19,328 nt of DNA from Vitreoscilla massiliensis (GTDB taxonomy: Bacteria; Pseudomonadota; Gammaproteobacteria; Burkholderiales; Neisseriaceae), in the NCBI RefSeq assembly GCF_001457815.1, contig NZ_LN898218.1, positions 218,612 to 237,939 on the forward strand, given 5' to 3'. A program made the translations under genes and the position numbers. This document shows positions 13,407 to 19,328 of this stretch, piece by piece (within the stretch, counting starts at the first letter, position 1; every line of letters starts with the position of its first letter). Below the pieces are notes generated by a model. The model saw only the letters and a list, made by a program, of their open reading frames with translations. It was not told where the DNA came from and ran no database searches.

Positions 13407-16088
13407 TTATTGTTCTTTATCCAAATCCAGAGAGTAAGTAACACCATCTGGTAAATTTTTTAGCAGATGCTCTAACTGTGCGCCAGTGAGCTGCAAGGTA
13501 GACAATTTTACGTCCTTCACCTTACTGCCTTTGTTAATGCCCCATTGTTCAAGCTTACCGAGCAAGCTCAATGTGGATGTATTCTGGGCGCTGTGATGAG
13601 CAACGAAGCCGCCACTGGAGCCACCGAATAGCGATCCCGGCGTTGGTGTCGTACTGGATGCTGAGCCGCCATTGCCTGAGCCTGCGGTTGGCTCTTTAAC
13701 ACCACCGGTGGTGAATTCTTCTGGCACGCCTGGAACAGGCTGAACAGGGACAGACCCGCCTGAGCCAACAGAGCCTCCGGGCAGGTGCAGTGTTGTATCT
13801 TCCAGATCTTTACCGCTACCCAGCTTCCCACGTACTCGCAACCAAGCATCTTCCGTGGTTTCTGACGGCTTTTTCTCGTACAGACTGCCTTTGGCGTTGA
13901 TGGCAATCTTGCCTTCTGCACAGGCTCGGCCAATGCGCTCTTTAACCGCTGTTTCACCCAACCAGGGAATGCTTTCTGCACCTTTTGGGGCTGGTTCTTT
14001 CAGCTGTTCGATGAGGTCGGCCACGCTACGGCTATTGGTCGCGGCATCAAGCAGCATGGTGTCGAATTCTTCTGGAATGAAAAGCTCGCTGCGGATTTTC
14101 TCATCCAGTTTTTCAAGGATCTGTAACCCTTCTGCGCCATGCTGTGAAATCTCAAACTCGCATTGAGATGGGTCTGCGAAATTCCACACGACCAAGACTG
14201 CAAAACGATCAAAGCGAGATTGCAACTGCTCACGCAGCTCCTTCTGGTACTTCAGATGCAATTGAGCGTACTCACGCTCGGAGTTTTTCCAATCGCTAGC
14301 GAGATAAACCGCACGGGCTAATACCAGCAAAGACTTATCGTAGAAAATGTCGCCAGTACCCACACGTGGCAGCAGGAAGCGCACAGTGTTTCTTGCCTTG
14401 GCAACATGTGTCTTCAGCCATTCTCCCAGCTCTTTGTTGTCCAGCGATGCCTTGGGCATAACAATCACTGGAATCCGGTTATCCCAATGCTGAGGATGGT
14501 CTTTTTCTTCAATATCCGCCCATGGCACAGTGCGCCATTGCTTCTTCAATACGATGGTTCGATAAATATTCGACTGATTGCCATCCCCAACCAAGGCGTA
14601 ACGAATCTCTTTGGCGAGGTGTTCTACATCCTCATCCTTTTGAAAGAGCTTGTCGTTTTTAGCATGAGCTAACAGCTTGGCCTGCGGATTCACCTCGTTC
14701 TTGAAGACCAAGCGGTTGGCTTGGCGGTGAATGTTGAAGCTGTTGTCCTCGATGACTGCAAGCTCAGCGGCAAACAGGTTGTCATCAATCGCTTTGCGCT
14801 CGGTAATATCCAGCTGCAACTCTGACGGCTCTGCACCGGCATGATTCTCCAGTGACAGGGAACGAAGCCAGAGAGCGGAAAGAATGGGCTCAAGATGTGG
14901 CACCTGAGCAGCAGGTACACCGTTTTTAACAGCTTCGAGGTTGCGCAGTGCATTCTCACGTAAATCCCGATGCAGCTGACTCGCTACCGAATCCAGTAGT
15001 GAGGTAACGCCTGATTTCTCACTGGTTAAGCTGAAGTTGGCAGGTGTAAGTATGGCTGTGTCGTCACCAGACTCCTTAAAAACATCCACCAGAATACGCA
15101 AGAGATCGCGTGTCTCTTGCGTTTCGGTTGCGATCAGCACCTGATCGTCCAGCAATTGCAGGAGTCTTGGCGAGTAAGGCCAGGTCTCGATAAATTGCTG
15201 TCTATGTTTTTCATGCTCGGAGCCTGAGATATGACTCAAACGCAGGAATTCATCCACATGAGTTTTGATCAGTGAAGCAATATCAGACTCTGGAATGTTC
15301 ATCCGGTTTTCGAAGATCCGATAGAGCAACAAGCGCTGTCTGTCTCGTTTGGCTTCTGGCCCTTTGAAATCAATCCGTACGGGGTTTACGCGGAACAACT
15401 GCTGCGCTGCGTCGGAATTACCTTCGCGCACAGATACGACAAGTGTCAGTAGTTCTGGGTGCTTTTCAGATATTTCCGAGAGGATTTGAATGAAGTTAAA
15501 CGCCCATGTCTTACGCTTATACTGGTTGGAGTTTGTTAAGCCTTCAAACCATGTCTGAAATTCATCCAGAATAAGAATGAATGGCTTATTCTCTGCCATT
15601 TCCAGAATCAGGTCATAACCAGGCACTTCCGTGCCGTGCACTTCCCACTTGGCTTTAATGATATTGCCATGCGGATGCTGGTCGAACAGAACATCCCATA
15701 CATGCTTATAGCGTTGCAGGTGCAAGCTTTCGGTAATGACATGCATGCCATACTGTAATTTGAGACCTGCAATGTCAGGATTCTTCAGTCGGGCCGACCA
15801 GTCATTCAACCAGTTTACTGTTGCATCTTTATCCTGATGCATATGTGACAGTGCGGCCATAAGGTGTGATTTACCTTGGCCGCGCGCACCGATAATTACA
15901 ACAGGCTCAGCCCGGCCAGCTTGTACAGCTTCCACAGTCCTGAGCATGTCGATTGAAGGGTAAGTGATCTTCAGAAATTCACTTGCAGACTTATCGAGCG
16001 CACCAGTGCCATTCCGGTTATGCATTTCGATCATCGTTCCTTTGATACGACGACCAGAAAACTCCTCACGTAACTTCAGTCCTAGCAT
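13407..16088 (-). CDS. BrxC/DUF499-like P-loop ATPase of the defence operon
   Basis: This is an 893-residue protein. Walker A is GARGQGKS (residues 67-74, in EPVVIIGARGQGKSHLMAAL). Walker B is ILILDEF (171-177), followed by QTW. A sensor-like strand LVVSVREG follows, placing it in the AAA+/STAND-like group that includes DUF499/BrxC. After a large helical middle there is a low-complexity Gly/Ser/Pro/Thr-rich linker (about 760-830, GGSVGSGGSVP through TPGSLFGGSSGG) and a compact C-terminal domain (VKLSTLQLTGAQLEHLL). The ATG at 16088 comes only 2 nt after the stop of the HTH gene, so translation is coupled. Large DUF499 ATPases form the core of BREX and Pgl systems with PglZ and the methylase. 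Assignment to DUF499 itself is by motif and context, not by alignment. Confidence 0.82.
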   Translation of the reverse strand: MLGLKLREEFSGRRIKGTMIEMHNRNGTGALDKSASEFLKITYPSIDMLRTVEAVQAGRAEPVVIIGARGQGKSHLMAALSHMHQDKDATVNWLNDWSARLKNPDIAGLKLQYGMHVITESLHLQRYKHVWDVLFDQHPHGNIIKAKWEVHGTEVPGYDLILEMAENKPFILILDEFQTWFEGLTNSNQYKRKTWAFNFIQILSEISEKHPELLTLVVSVREGNSDAAQQLFRVNPVRIDFKGPEAKRDRQRLLLYRIFENRMNIPESDIASLIKTHVDEFLRLSHISGSEHEKHRQQFIETWPYSPRLLQLLDDQVLIATETQETRDLLRILVDVFKESGDDTAILTPANFSLTSEKSGVTSLLDSVASQLHRDLRENALRNLEAVKNGVPAAQVPHLEPILSALWLRSLSLENHAGAEPSELQLDITERKAIDDNLFAAELAVIEDNSFNIHRQANRLVFKNEVNPQAKLLAHAKNDKLFQKDEDVEHLAKEIRYALVGDGNQSNIYRTIVLKKQWRTVPWADIEEKDHPQHWDNRIPVIVMPKASLDNKELGEWLKTHVAKARNTVRFLLPRVGTGDIFYDKSLLVLARAVYLASDWKNSEREYAQLHLKYQKELREQLQSRFDRFAVLVVWNFADPSQCEFEISQHGAEGLQILEKLDEKIRSELFIPEEFDTMLLDAATNSRSVADLIEQLKEPAPKGAESIPWLGETAVKERIGRACAEGKIAINAKGSLYEKKPSETTEDAWLRVRGKLGSGKDLEDTTLHLPGGSVGSGGSVPVQPVPGVPEEFTTGGVKEPTAGSGNGGSASSTTPTPGSLFGGSSGGFVAHHSAQNTSTLSLLGKLEQWGINKGSKVKDVKLSTLQLTGAQLEHLLKNLPDGVTYSLDLDKEQ

Positions 16089-16090
16089 GG

Positions 16091-16285
16091 TTAGCTCTCT
16101 TTATTACTTGATATTTGGTTGTGTTGCTGCGCTATCCAGGTATCTATCTCTTCTTTCTTAAAACGCCACGAGGTGCCCACTTTGAACGCTGGGATCTTTG
16201 CTGCTGTGGCCATGCGATAGACAGTACGCTCGTTGAGCTTGAGGTACGACGCGACATCCTTGACGGTCATTATTTGCTCACTCAT
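16091..16285 (-). CDS. Excisionase-like (MerR/HTH_17) DNA-binding protein, first gene of the operon
   Basis: This 64-residue protein has a complete winged-HTH of the excisionase/HTH_17 family: MTVKDVASYLKLNERTVYRM, then AAKIPAFKVGTSWRFKKEEI and IDTWIAQQ. Such proteins bind DNA as Xis factors in mobile elements or as small regulators. It stands alone with no integrase next to it. It lies directly behind a consensus-like promoter with an overlapping 15-bp palindrome and is translationally coupled (2 nt) to the ATPase gene. I therefore infer that it is the operon's own regulator or a DNA-binding subunit, not an excisionase. The ribosome-binding site is weak (GCGGA, about 10 nt upstream). Confidence 0.85.
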   Translation of the reverse strand: MSEQIMTVKDVASYLKLNERTVYRMATAAKIPAFKVGTSWRFKKEEIDTWIAQQHNQISSNKES

Positions 16286-16337
16286 GTTTGTTGTCCGCAG
16301 TTAGTACAGTGTTTTGTCAGCTTGTCGGAATAGTACA

Positions 16338-16377
16338 AGAATGTTACATTCTGAACAACAATATCACTAAATGTCAA
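16338..16377 (-). promoter_or_regulatory. Operon promoter with overlapping palindromic operator
   Basis: On the minus strand a perfect -35 TTGACA (16377-16372) is followed, after 18 bp, by CAGAAT (16353-16348; 4 of 6 to TATAAT). The 15-bp perfect palindrome AGAATGTTACATTCT (16338-16352, 7-bp arms around one base) overlaps the -10 box, an ideal repressor site. A further direct repeat TAGTACA (16302-16308 and 16331-16337) lies between the promoter and the ATG at 16285. The most likely ligand is the HTH protein encoded immediately downstream. Confidence 0.65.
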
Positions 16378-16389
16378 GTCATGATTTGC

Positions 16390-16863
16390 TCACAGCAAGC
16401 CCCAATGAACCAGCTCCCGGACAGGGACATCGTAAAAATCTTGAGTAATACGATTCTGGATACTGTCATCGTCCAGGTACTTCGCCAGCTTGTTAATGAC
16501 GCTCACCGGGTGCCGTTTCAGTTCAACGGCTATCTGCCGAACAGTGCAGGCATAGTCGATCATGTCGTAAAGAACCTCTTCGTCTATCTTGCTCCAGGTT
16601 TTTCCGAAGTTCTCCGGGAATTGAAGCTCACCAGTCAGGTATCGGTGATAGAAGTCTGACAGCTCCCCCATAAACACCTCTGAGACGCCACCATCCTGGG
16701 TCTGGTGCTGGTATCGCCCAGATCGGGGCCACAAGTACCATCGCCGCCCTTTGAATTGCAGTAGATATTTGTATTTGCTTAGTTTTTTGCAGCTTACTCC
16801 GGGGTGATTTCGTATGGCCTCCGAGTATTTTTGCTTCTTGTCGTTCCACATATGCTTGTCCAT
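16390..16863 (-). CDS. Uncharacterised 157-residue protein with C-terminal HTH-like segment
   Basis: Family not recognised. I choose the ATG at 16863 (MDKHMWNDKKQKYSEAIRNH). An upstream ATG at 16986 would run through the intergenic operator and overlap the divergent xre gene. The middle (LSKYKYLLQFKGRRWYLWPR) is rich in Trp, Tyr and Arg. The C-terminal part (TWSKIDEEVLYDMIDYACTV then RQIAVELKRHPVSVINKLAK) has the look of a SANT/Myb- or sigma-4-like HTH, with alternating hydrophobic positions and a turn before the putative recognition helix. It is divergent from a small XRE regulator, with 110 bp between them, and ends just before the operon promoter. A DNA-binding role in mobile-element biology is inferred only. 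Confidence 0.6.
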   Translation of the reverse strand: MDKHMWNDKKQKYSEAIRNHPGVSCKKLSKYKYLLQFKGRRWYLWPRSGRYQHQTQDGGVSEVFMGELSDFYHRYLTGELQFPENFGKTWSKIDEEVLYDMIDYACTVRQIAVELKRHPVSVINKLAKYLDDDSIQNRITQDFYDVPVRELVHWGLL

Positions 16864-16910
16864 AGCCCGGTCGATTGGGTTAAGACTACCGCAGAACAGC
16901 AAAAATGAGC

Positions 16911-16934
16911 GATATATCCCGTGGTGATATATCC
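16911..16934. promoter_or_regulatory. Tandem GATATATC palindromes, candidate operators
   Basis: GATATATCC occurs at 16911-16919 and again at 16926-16934, 15 bp apart. Each contains the self-complementary octamer GATATATC. They sit in the 110-bp gap between the divergent 157-residue gene and the XRE-type gene, 40-60 bp before the xre ATG. This is where a small XRE or C-protein-like regulator normally binds to control itself and its divergent neighbour. Confidence 0.5.
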
Positions 16935-16973
16935 AGTGCTTGGTGATAGTTCTGTCTTTTGGGCAGAGCAAAT

Positions 16974-17183
16974 ATGAAAGATCCAAGACTGATCGCTTTT
17001 GGCGAGAAGGTACGCCAGATACGGAAGGAAAAAGGTCTCTCGCAGGAGGCGCTAGCGGATCTTGCAGGGATAGACCGGAGCTATATGGGACATATCGAGC
17101 GTGGCGACCAGAACATCACCCTGACGAAGATCCATCAAATCGCTGACGCCTTGAAGGTTCCGGTCATAAATCTCATTTCTTAG
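16974..17183 (+). CDS. Small XRE-family (C-protein-like) transcriptional regulator
   Basis: This 69-residue protein consists almost wholly of one HTH_3/XRE domain: FGEKVRQIRKEKGLSQEALA, then DLAGIDRSYMGHIERG and ITLTKIHQIADALKV. Length and layout match the controller (C) proteins of restriction-modification systems and the small regulators of mobile elements, which act as dimers. The ATG at 16974 is chosen because the domain starts at once; a TTG at 16959 adds only five residues. The Shine-Dalgarno sequence is weak. It is divergent from the 157-residue gene and convergent with the coiled-coil gene whose stop lies 31 bp away. It probably binds the GATATATC pair just upstream. A role in timing defence or mobility genes is inferred. 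Confidence 0.85.
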   Translation: MKDPRLIAFGEKVRQIRKEKGLSQEALADLAGIDRSYMGHIERGDQNITLTKIHQIADALKVPVINLIS

Positions 17184-17214
17184 CGGATTTAGGCCTACGC
17201 CCTGTGCCAGCTGT

Positions 17215-17670
17215 TCACGAGGGCTTCTTCGAATTCGAAATGAAGTGAACGTTACTGGCCGGTAGCTGAGCTTGTAGTCGCTGGTTCTCAAGTGTCAGTT
17301 CCAGTATCCGGGATTGAGCATCCAGCAGCTGCCCCAGGGCTTTATCTCGCTGCTCTTCCAACGCCTTAACCTTTTCCTGTAGATCCCGGTTCCTCGATCT
17401 TTGCGCAAGCATCATTTGTCTGGGTGATTTTTGCGGTGCTTCATCCCTATGGCTTTCTATCCAGGCTTGAATATCCGCAACCAGCTCAGGGAACCGTGCT
17501 CTGCGAAGGGCGGAAGGATCTACCCCTGCCTCTTTGGCAACATTGTTCTGACTGAGTGGCGTCCCTTTCGGCAGAATATCTGGCTTGCCCACCTTGAGGC
17601 GTTCGAAAGCCTCCCTGAATTTCAGTTCGGCCTTGCTGACTTTTCTTGGTTCAATTGCTTTCGATGACAT
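17215..17670 (-). CDS. HTH/coiled-coil accessory protein of a recombinase operon (DUF6262/GmtX-like)
   Basis: This is a 151-residue protein with two parts. Residues about 1-75 contain a HTH-like segment (PLSQNNVAKEAGVDPSALRR) in which an N-terminal helical region leads into a recognition-like helix. Residues about 90-135 form a heptad-rich coiled coil (RNRDLQEKVKALEEQRDKAL then GQLLDAQSRILELTLENQRL). Small proteins of this plan accompany tyrosine recombinases in multi-gene integration operons of gammaproteobacterial islands (DUF6262-type, or the GmtX member of gamma-mobile-trio elements). The ATG at 17670 overlaps the end of the upstream gene by 20 bp, so the two are coupled. The match to a named family is from memory of architecture and is not verified. 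Confidence 0.65.
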   Translation of the reverse strand: MSSKAIEPRKVSKAELKFREAFERLKVGKPDILPKGTPLSQNNVAKEAGVDPSALRRARFPELVADIQAWIESHRDEAPQKSPRQMMLAQRSRNRDLQEKVKALEEQRDKALGQLLDAQSRILELTLENQRLQAQLPASNVHFISNSKKPS

Positions 17671-18112
17671 GGATTGCTCGCTCTGCGGATTCTAATTGCG
17701 CTTGTAATGACTCATACAAAGGGGAGTCCGGCGCTGCGTCAAAGATCTGAATGGCAATAACATTTTTAAGCTGTTTGATCATGGGTAGTTTGGATTTATC
17801 CAACAATGCCGATGCGCACGGTGTGTTACCTCCAAATCCCATGCAGGAACTGATATTGCTGATCCCTCCAAGAGGGCAAGGCGGGCCTGAATTAGCGCAA
17901 CCACCAAGGAATGTTTGCCGGTAACTGATCCGTCCTGCTTTTGCGGCCTTGAGCAACTGCTCATGGTCTTTCTCCGATATTTCAGAGAGGATCTGCTGTT
18001 TGCGCTTCTCGCCATGTGGAGAAACATACTGATCAGATTGGAGCTCTTTAAACTCCCGCACCATTGATTGATACATCTCACGCAAGTAATAGGCACGAGC
18101 TTCATCATTCAA
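17651..18112 (-). CDS. Cys-rich C-terminal fragment of a probable recombinase-operon protein, cut by IS3
   Basis: The frame of about 153 codons is open up to the IS3 end at 18115 and continues into the IS. Its only apparent start is a TTG at 18112 abutting the IS, so the 5' part has very probably been lost. The visible part has a helical region (EISEKDHEQLLKAAKAG), a cysteine-rich knot GGCANSGPPCPLGGISNISS followed by CMGFGGNTPC, and a helical tail (SPLYESLQAQLESAERAIHV). Such Cys-rich segments followed by a helical tail occur at the C-termini of some large island-encoded integrase-like proteins. Coupling to the coiled-coil gene supports a recombinase operon remnant. No catalytic Arg-His-Arg-Tyr residues of a tyrosine recombinase remain, so mobility functions are lost here. 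Confidence 0.55.
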   Translation of the reverse strand: MNDEARAYYLREMYQSMVREFKELQSDQYVSPHGEKRKQQILSEISEKDHEQLLKAAKAGRISYRQTFLGGCANSGPPCPLGGISNISSCMGFGGNTPCASALLDKSKLPMIKQLKNVIAIQIFDAAPDSPLYESLQAQLESAERAIHVIESN

Positions 18113-18122
18113 TGTGTAGTGG

Positions 18123-18923
18123 TCAAGCCGCGCAGGACACTTTTATCTGAGAATTTTCATACTCCAATGGGCTCATTCCATTGTTGGCTGTATGTGGCCG
18201 TTTAAAATTGTAATAATGAATAAATTGCGTGATTTCTTGTTTGACTACACTTTCATTCATGCTCGTGGTATGGCCTAAACCTTCATATTTCAAACTGCCA
18301 AAGAATCGCTCTACTACCGCATTATCGTAGCAACATCCCATATCAGACATACTCAAACGCATCTTTAATTGACTGGCTTTCTTAGCGAAGGCTCGACTGG
18401 TGTACTGTGAACCTCGGTCGCTGTGAAATACACAGCCATACTGCGGTTGGCGTAAGACATGTGCCTGTTGTAACGCTTGAATCACCAAGTCAGCTTTCAT
18501 GCGTTCAGCCATACTCCAACCCACAATGCGGCGAGAGAACAAGTCCATCACCACAGCCAGGTAGCGCCAACCTTGGCTGGTTTTGATGTAAGTAATGTCG
18601 CCGGCCCAAACTTCATTGGCAAACAACGGTTGGAAGTTTTGATTCAATAAGTTGAATTGAACTTGGTGCCTCTCATTGCGTTTGGTTGTCACCTTAAATG
18701 CTTGACGCTGCTGACATACCAAACCCAACTTTCTCATCACACTGCGAACTTTGTACCTTCCGACTTGGAATCCAATTTGTTGTAATAACGCTTTAATTGT
18801 GCGAGAACCTATACGTTGTTTGTGTTGGTTAAACAGAGCTCTGATTTGGATTTGTAAACCAACTTCAACCAGATTTGTCCGTTTAGGTTCCAAGGCATAG
18901 TAGGCTGAAACACTTACTTTCAT
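18123..18923 (-). CDS. IS3-family transposase OrfB (DDE integrase domain)
   Basis: This 266-residue OrfB has an N-terminal HTH_21-like part (HKQRIGSRTIKALLQQIGFQ) and an rve-type integrase core. The catalytic triad is visible: Asp in VWAGDITYIKT, Asp in CVFHSDRGSQYTS, and Glu in VVERFFGSLKYE, which is the D-D-(35)-E pattern of IS3. The open frame continues upstream of the ATG at 18923 through CEAREVRYNFIQQNQRHYPI to the slippery site. The full enzyme is therefore the OrfAB fusion and the internal ATG gives at most a minor product. The stop (TGA 18125-18123) lies inside the inverted-repeat region. Confidence 0.95.
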   Translation of the reverse strand: MKVSVSAYYALEPKRTNLVEVGLQIQIRALFNQHKQRIGSRTIKALLQQIGFQVGRYKVRSVMRKLGLVCQQRQAFKVTTKRNERHQVQFNLLNQNFQPLFANEVWAGDITYIKTSQGWRYLAVVMDLFSRRIVGWSMAERMKADLVIQALQQAHVLRQPQYGCVFHSDRGSQYTSRAFAKKASQLKMRLSMSDMGCCYDNAVVERFFGSLKYEGLGHTTSMNESVVKQEITQFIHYYNFKRPHTANNGMSPLEYENSQIKVSCAA

Positions 18924-18982
18924 TACTTTGCACAGAGTCTTAATTGGGTAATGGCGTTGATTTTGTTGAATAAAATTGTATC

Positions 18983-19261
18983 TTACTTCACGTGCTTCGC
19001 AAAGTAAGCGCTGGCCTTTTTTAATATTTCTTGCTCCATTCGAAGCTGTTTTATTTCTTTGCGCAATCGCAATAATTCGGCCTTCTCATCATCATTCAAT
19101 ATTGGCTGTTCAGTCAGTTTGGCTTTCCATTTATAGAGCAAAGCTGGAGTGATACCGACTGCTCTAGCAGCATCAGCCACTGAATAACCTTGTTTCAACA
19201 CCAAATCAACCGTTTCTTGTTTGAATTCATCTGAATGACGGCGTGGGCTCTTTTTTGCCAT
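18983..19261 (-). CDS. IS3-family transposase OrfA (right copy)
   Basis: This is a 92-residue HTH plus leucine-zipper protein, identical to the left copy at 371-649. The ATG at 19261 has GAAAGG 8 nt upstream. The HTH (AARAVGITPALLYKWKAK) recognises the inverted repeats and the C-terminal heptads (LRLRKEIKQLRMEQEIL) mediate multimerisation with OrfAB. OrfA alone typically acts as a regulator of transposition. Confidence 0.95.
   Translation of the reverse strand: MAKKSPRRHSDEFKQETVDLVLKQGYSVADAARAVGITPALLYKWKAKLTEQPILNDDEKAELLRLRKEIKQLRMEQEILKKASAYFAKHVK
19016..19022 (-). other. A6G programmed -1 frameshift site in IS3 orfA
   Basis: On the minus strand AAAAAAG is read in phase A-AAA-AAG in orfA (codons tta aaa aag gcc). 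Slipping back one base continues as GQRLLCEAREVRYNFIQQNQ and leads without a stop into OrfB. This is the canonical heptamer of IS3 elements. The same site in the left copy is at 404-410. Confidence 0.85.
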
Positions 19262-19328
19262 GATTTTGACCTTTCAAAGGGAATTAATATTCTCTCAGAA
19301 ATGTGTCCTGTTGTATTAGACCACTACA

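Larger units (their letters stand above)
18115..19328 (-). mobile_element. IS3-family element, complete copy
   Basis: The element is 1214 bp. The left end reads TGTAGTGGTCAAGCCGCG, then CAGGACAC. The right end, read inward on the minus strand, is TGTAGTGGTCTAATACAA, then CAGGACAC (first 10 and last 8 bases of 26 identical). It encodes orfA and orfB in overlapping phases with an A6G slippery site. The right end coincides with the window end, so the outer flank and target duplication cannot be read. The inner flank is ...AATG, inside a truncated recombinase-operon gene. It is identical over 716 bases to the partial copy at the left edge, and in the same orientation. Confidence 0.95.

Noticed and set aside
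5847..16285. Calling the operon DISARM
   Set aside because: The SNF2 helicase and methylase could suggest it, but there is no drmA or drmB (DUF1998) and no drmC phospholipase D gene, whereas PglZ and the DUF499-like ATPase point to the BREX/Pgl group.
16864..16986. 41-residue N-terminal extension of the 157-residue protein (ATG at 16986)
   Set aside because: It would run through the palindromic intergenic region and overlap the divergent xre start. The ATG at 16863 gives a normal divergent arrangement.
17228..17239. 12-bp perfect palindrome TTCGAATTCGAA
   Set aside because: It lies inside the coding 3' end of the coiled-coil gene, with no promoter or gene start next to it. Most likely chance, although a role in the convergent xre/coiled-coil gap cannot be excluded.

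Overview
The window looks like an accessory, defence-island type region of a gammaproteobacterium. This is inferred from the style of the genes (DUF932 protein, IS3- and IS5-family elements, type I restriction remnants, a recombinase-operon remnant); there is no rRNA, tRNA or housekeeping gene to fix the taxon. No gene-free stretch exceeds 300 bases.

Layout. 1-716 is the end of an IS3-family element, and 18115-19328 is a complete copy of the same element in the same orientation. The 716 bases shared by the two appear identical, so the window is bracketed by a direct repeat. Next to the left copy are a DUF932 gene whose 3' end is cut by the IS, a small zinc-ribbon/glycine-zipper protein gene (both minus strand), and a plus-strand FAD-dependent oxidoreductase cut after about 163 codons by an internally deleted, frameshifted IS5-family element (2811-3988). 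On the other side of that element lie two minus-strand remnants of a type I restriction-modification locus: the first 31-32 codons of hsdS (too short for ordinary ORF calling) and hsdM cut at its 5' end exactly in the SAM-binding motif.

The core is a six-gene minus-strand operon, 16285 to 5847: an excisionase-like HTH protein, a large BrxC/DUF499-like P-loop ATPase, a compact PglZ-type alkaline-phosphatase-fold protein, a DUF1156-type DNA methyltransferase, an unrecognised 168-residue protein, and a SNF2-family helicase. The genes are tightly spaced (2, 17 and 39 nt gaps, a 4-nt ATGA overlap, then 11 nt), which supports one transcript and one system. ATPase + PglZ + DUF1156 methylase + SNF2 helicase is the core of BREX type 3-like (Pgl-related) anti-phage systems. 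The order differs, brxF- and brxA-like genes are not seen, PglZ is very short, and an HTH gene and an unknown gene are added. It is therefore best read as a divergent BREX/Pgl-like defence system. A consensus-like promoter with an overlapping 15-bp perfect palindrome lies just upstream of the HTH gene and suggests autoregulation.

Upstream of the operon are a 157-residue protein of unknown function, divergent from a small XRE-family regulator, with two tandem GATATATC palindromes between them. Then come a HTH/coiled-coil protein and a Cys-rich C-terminal fragment that resemble a mobile-element recombinase operon, truncated by the right-hand IS3 copy.
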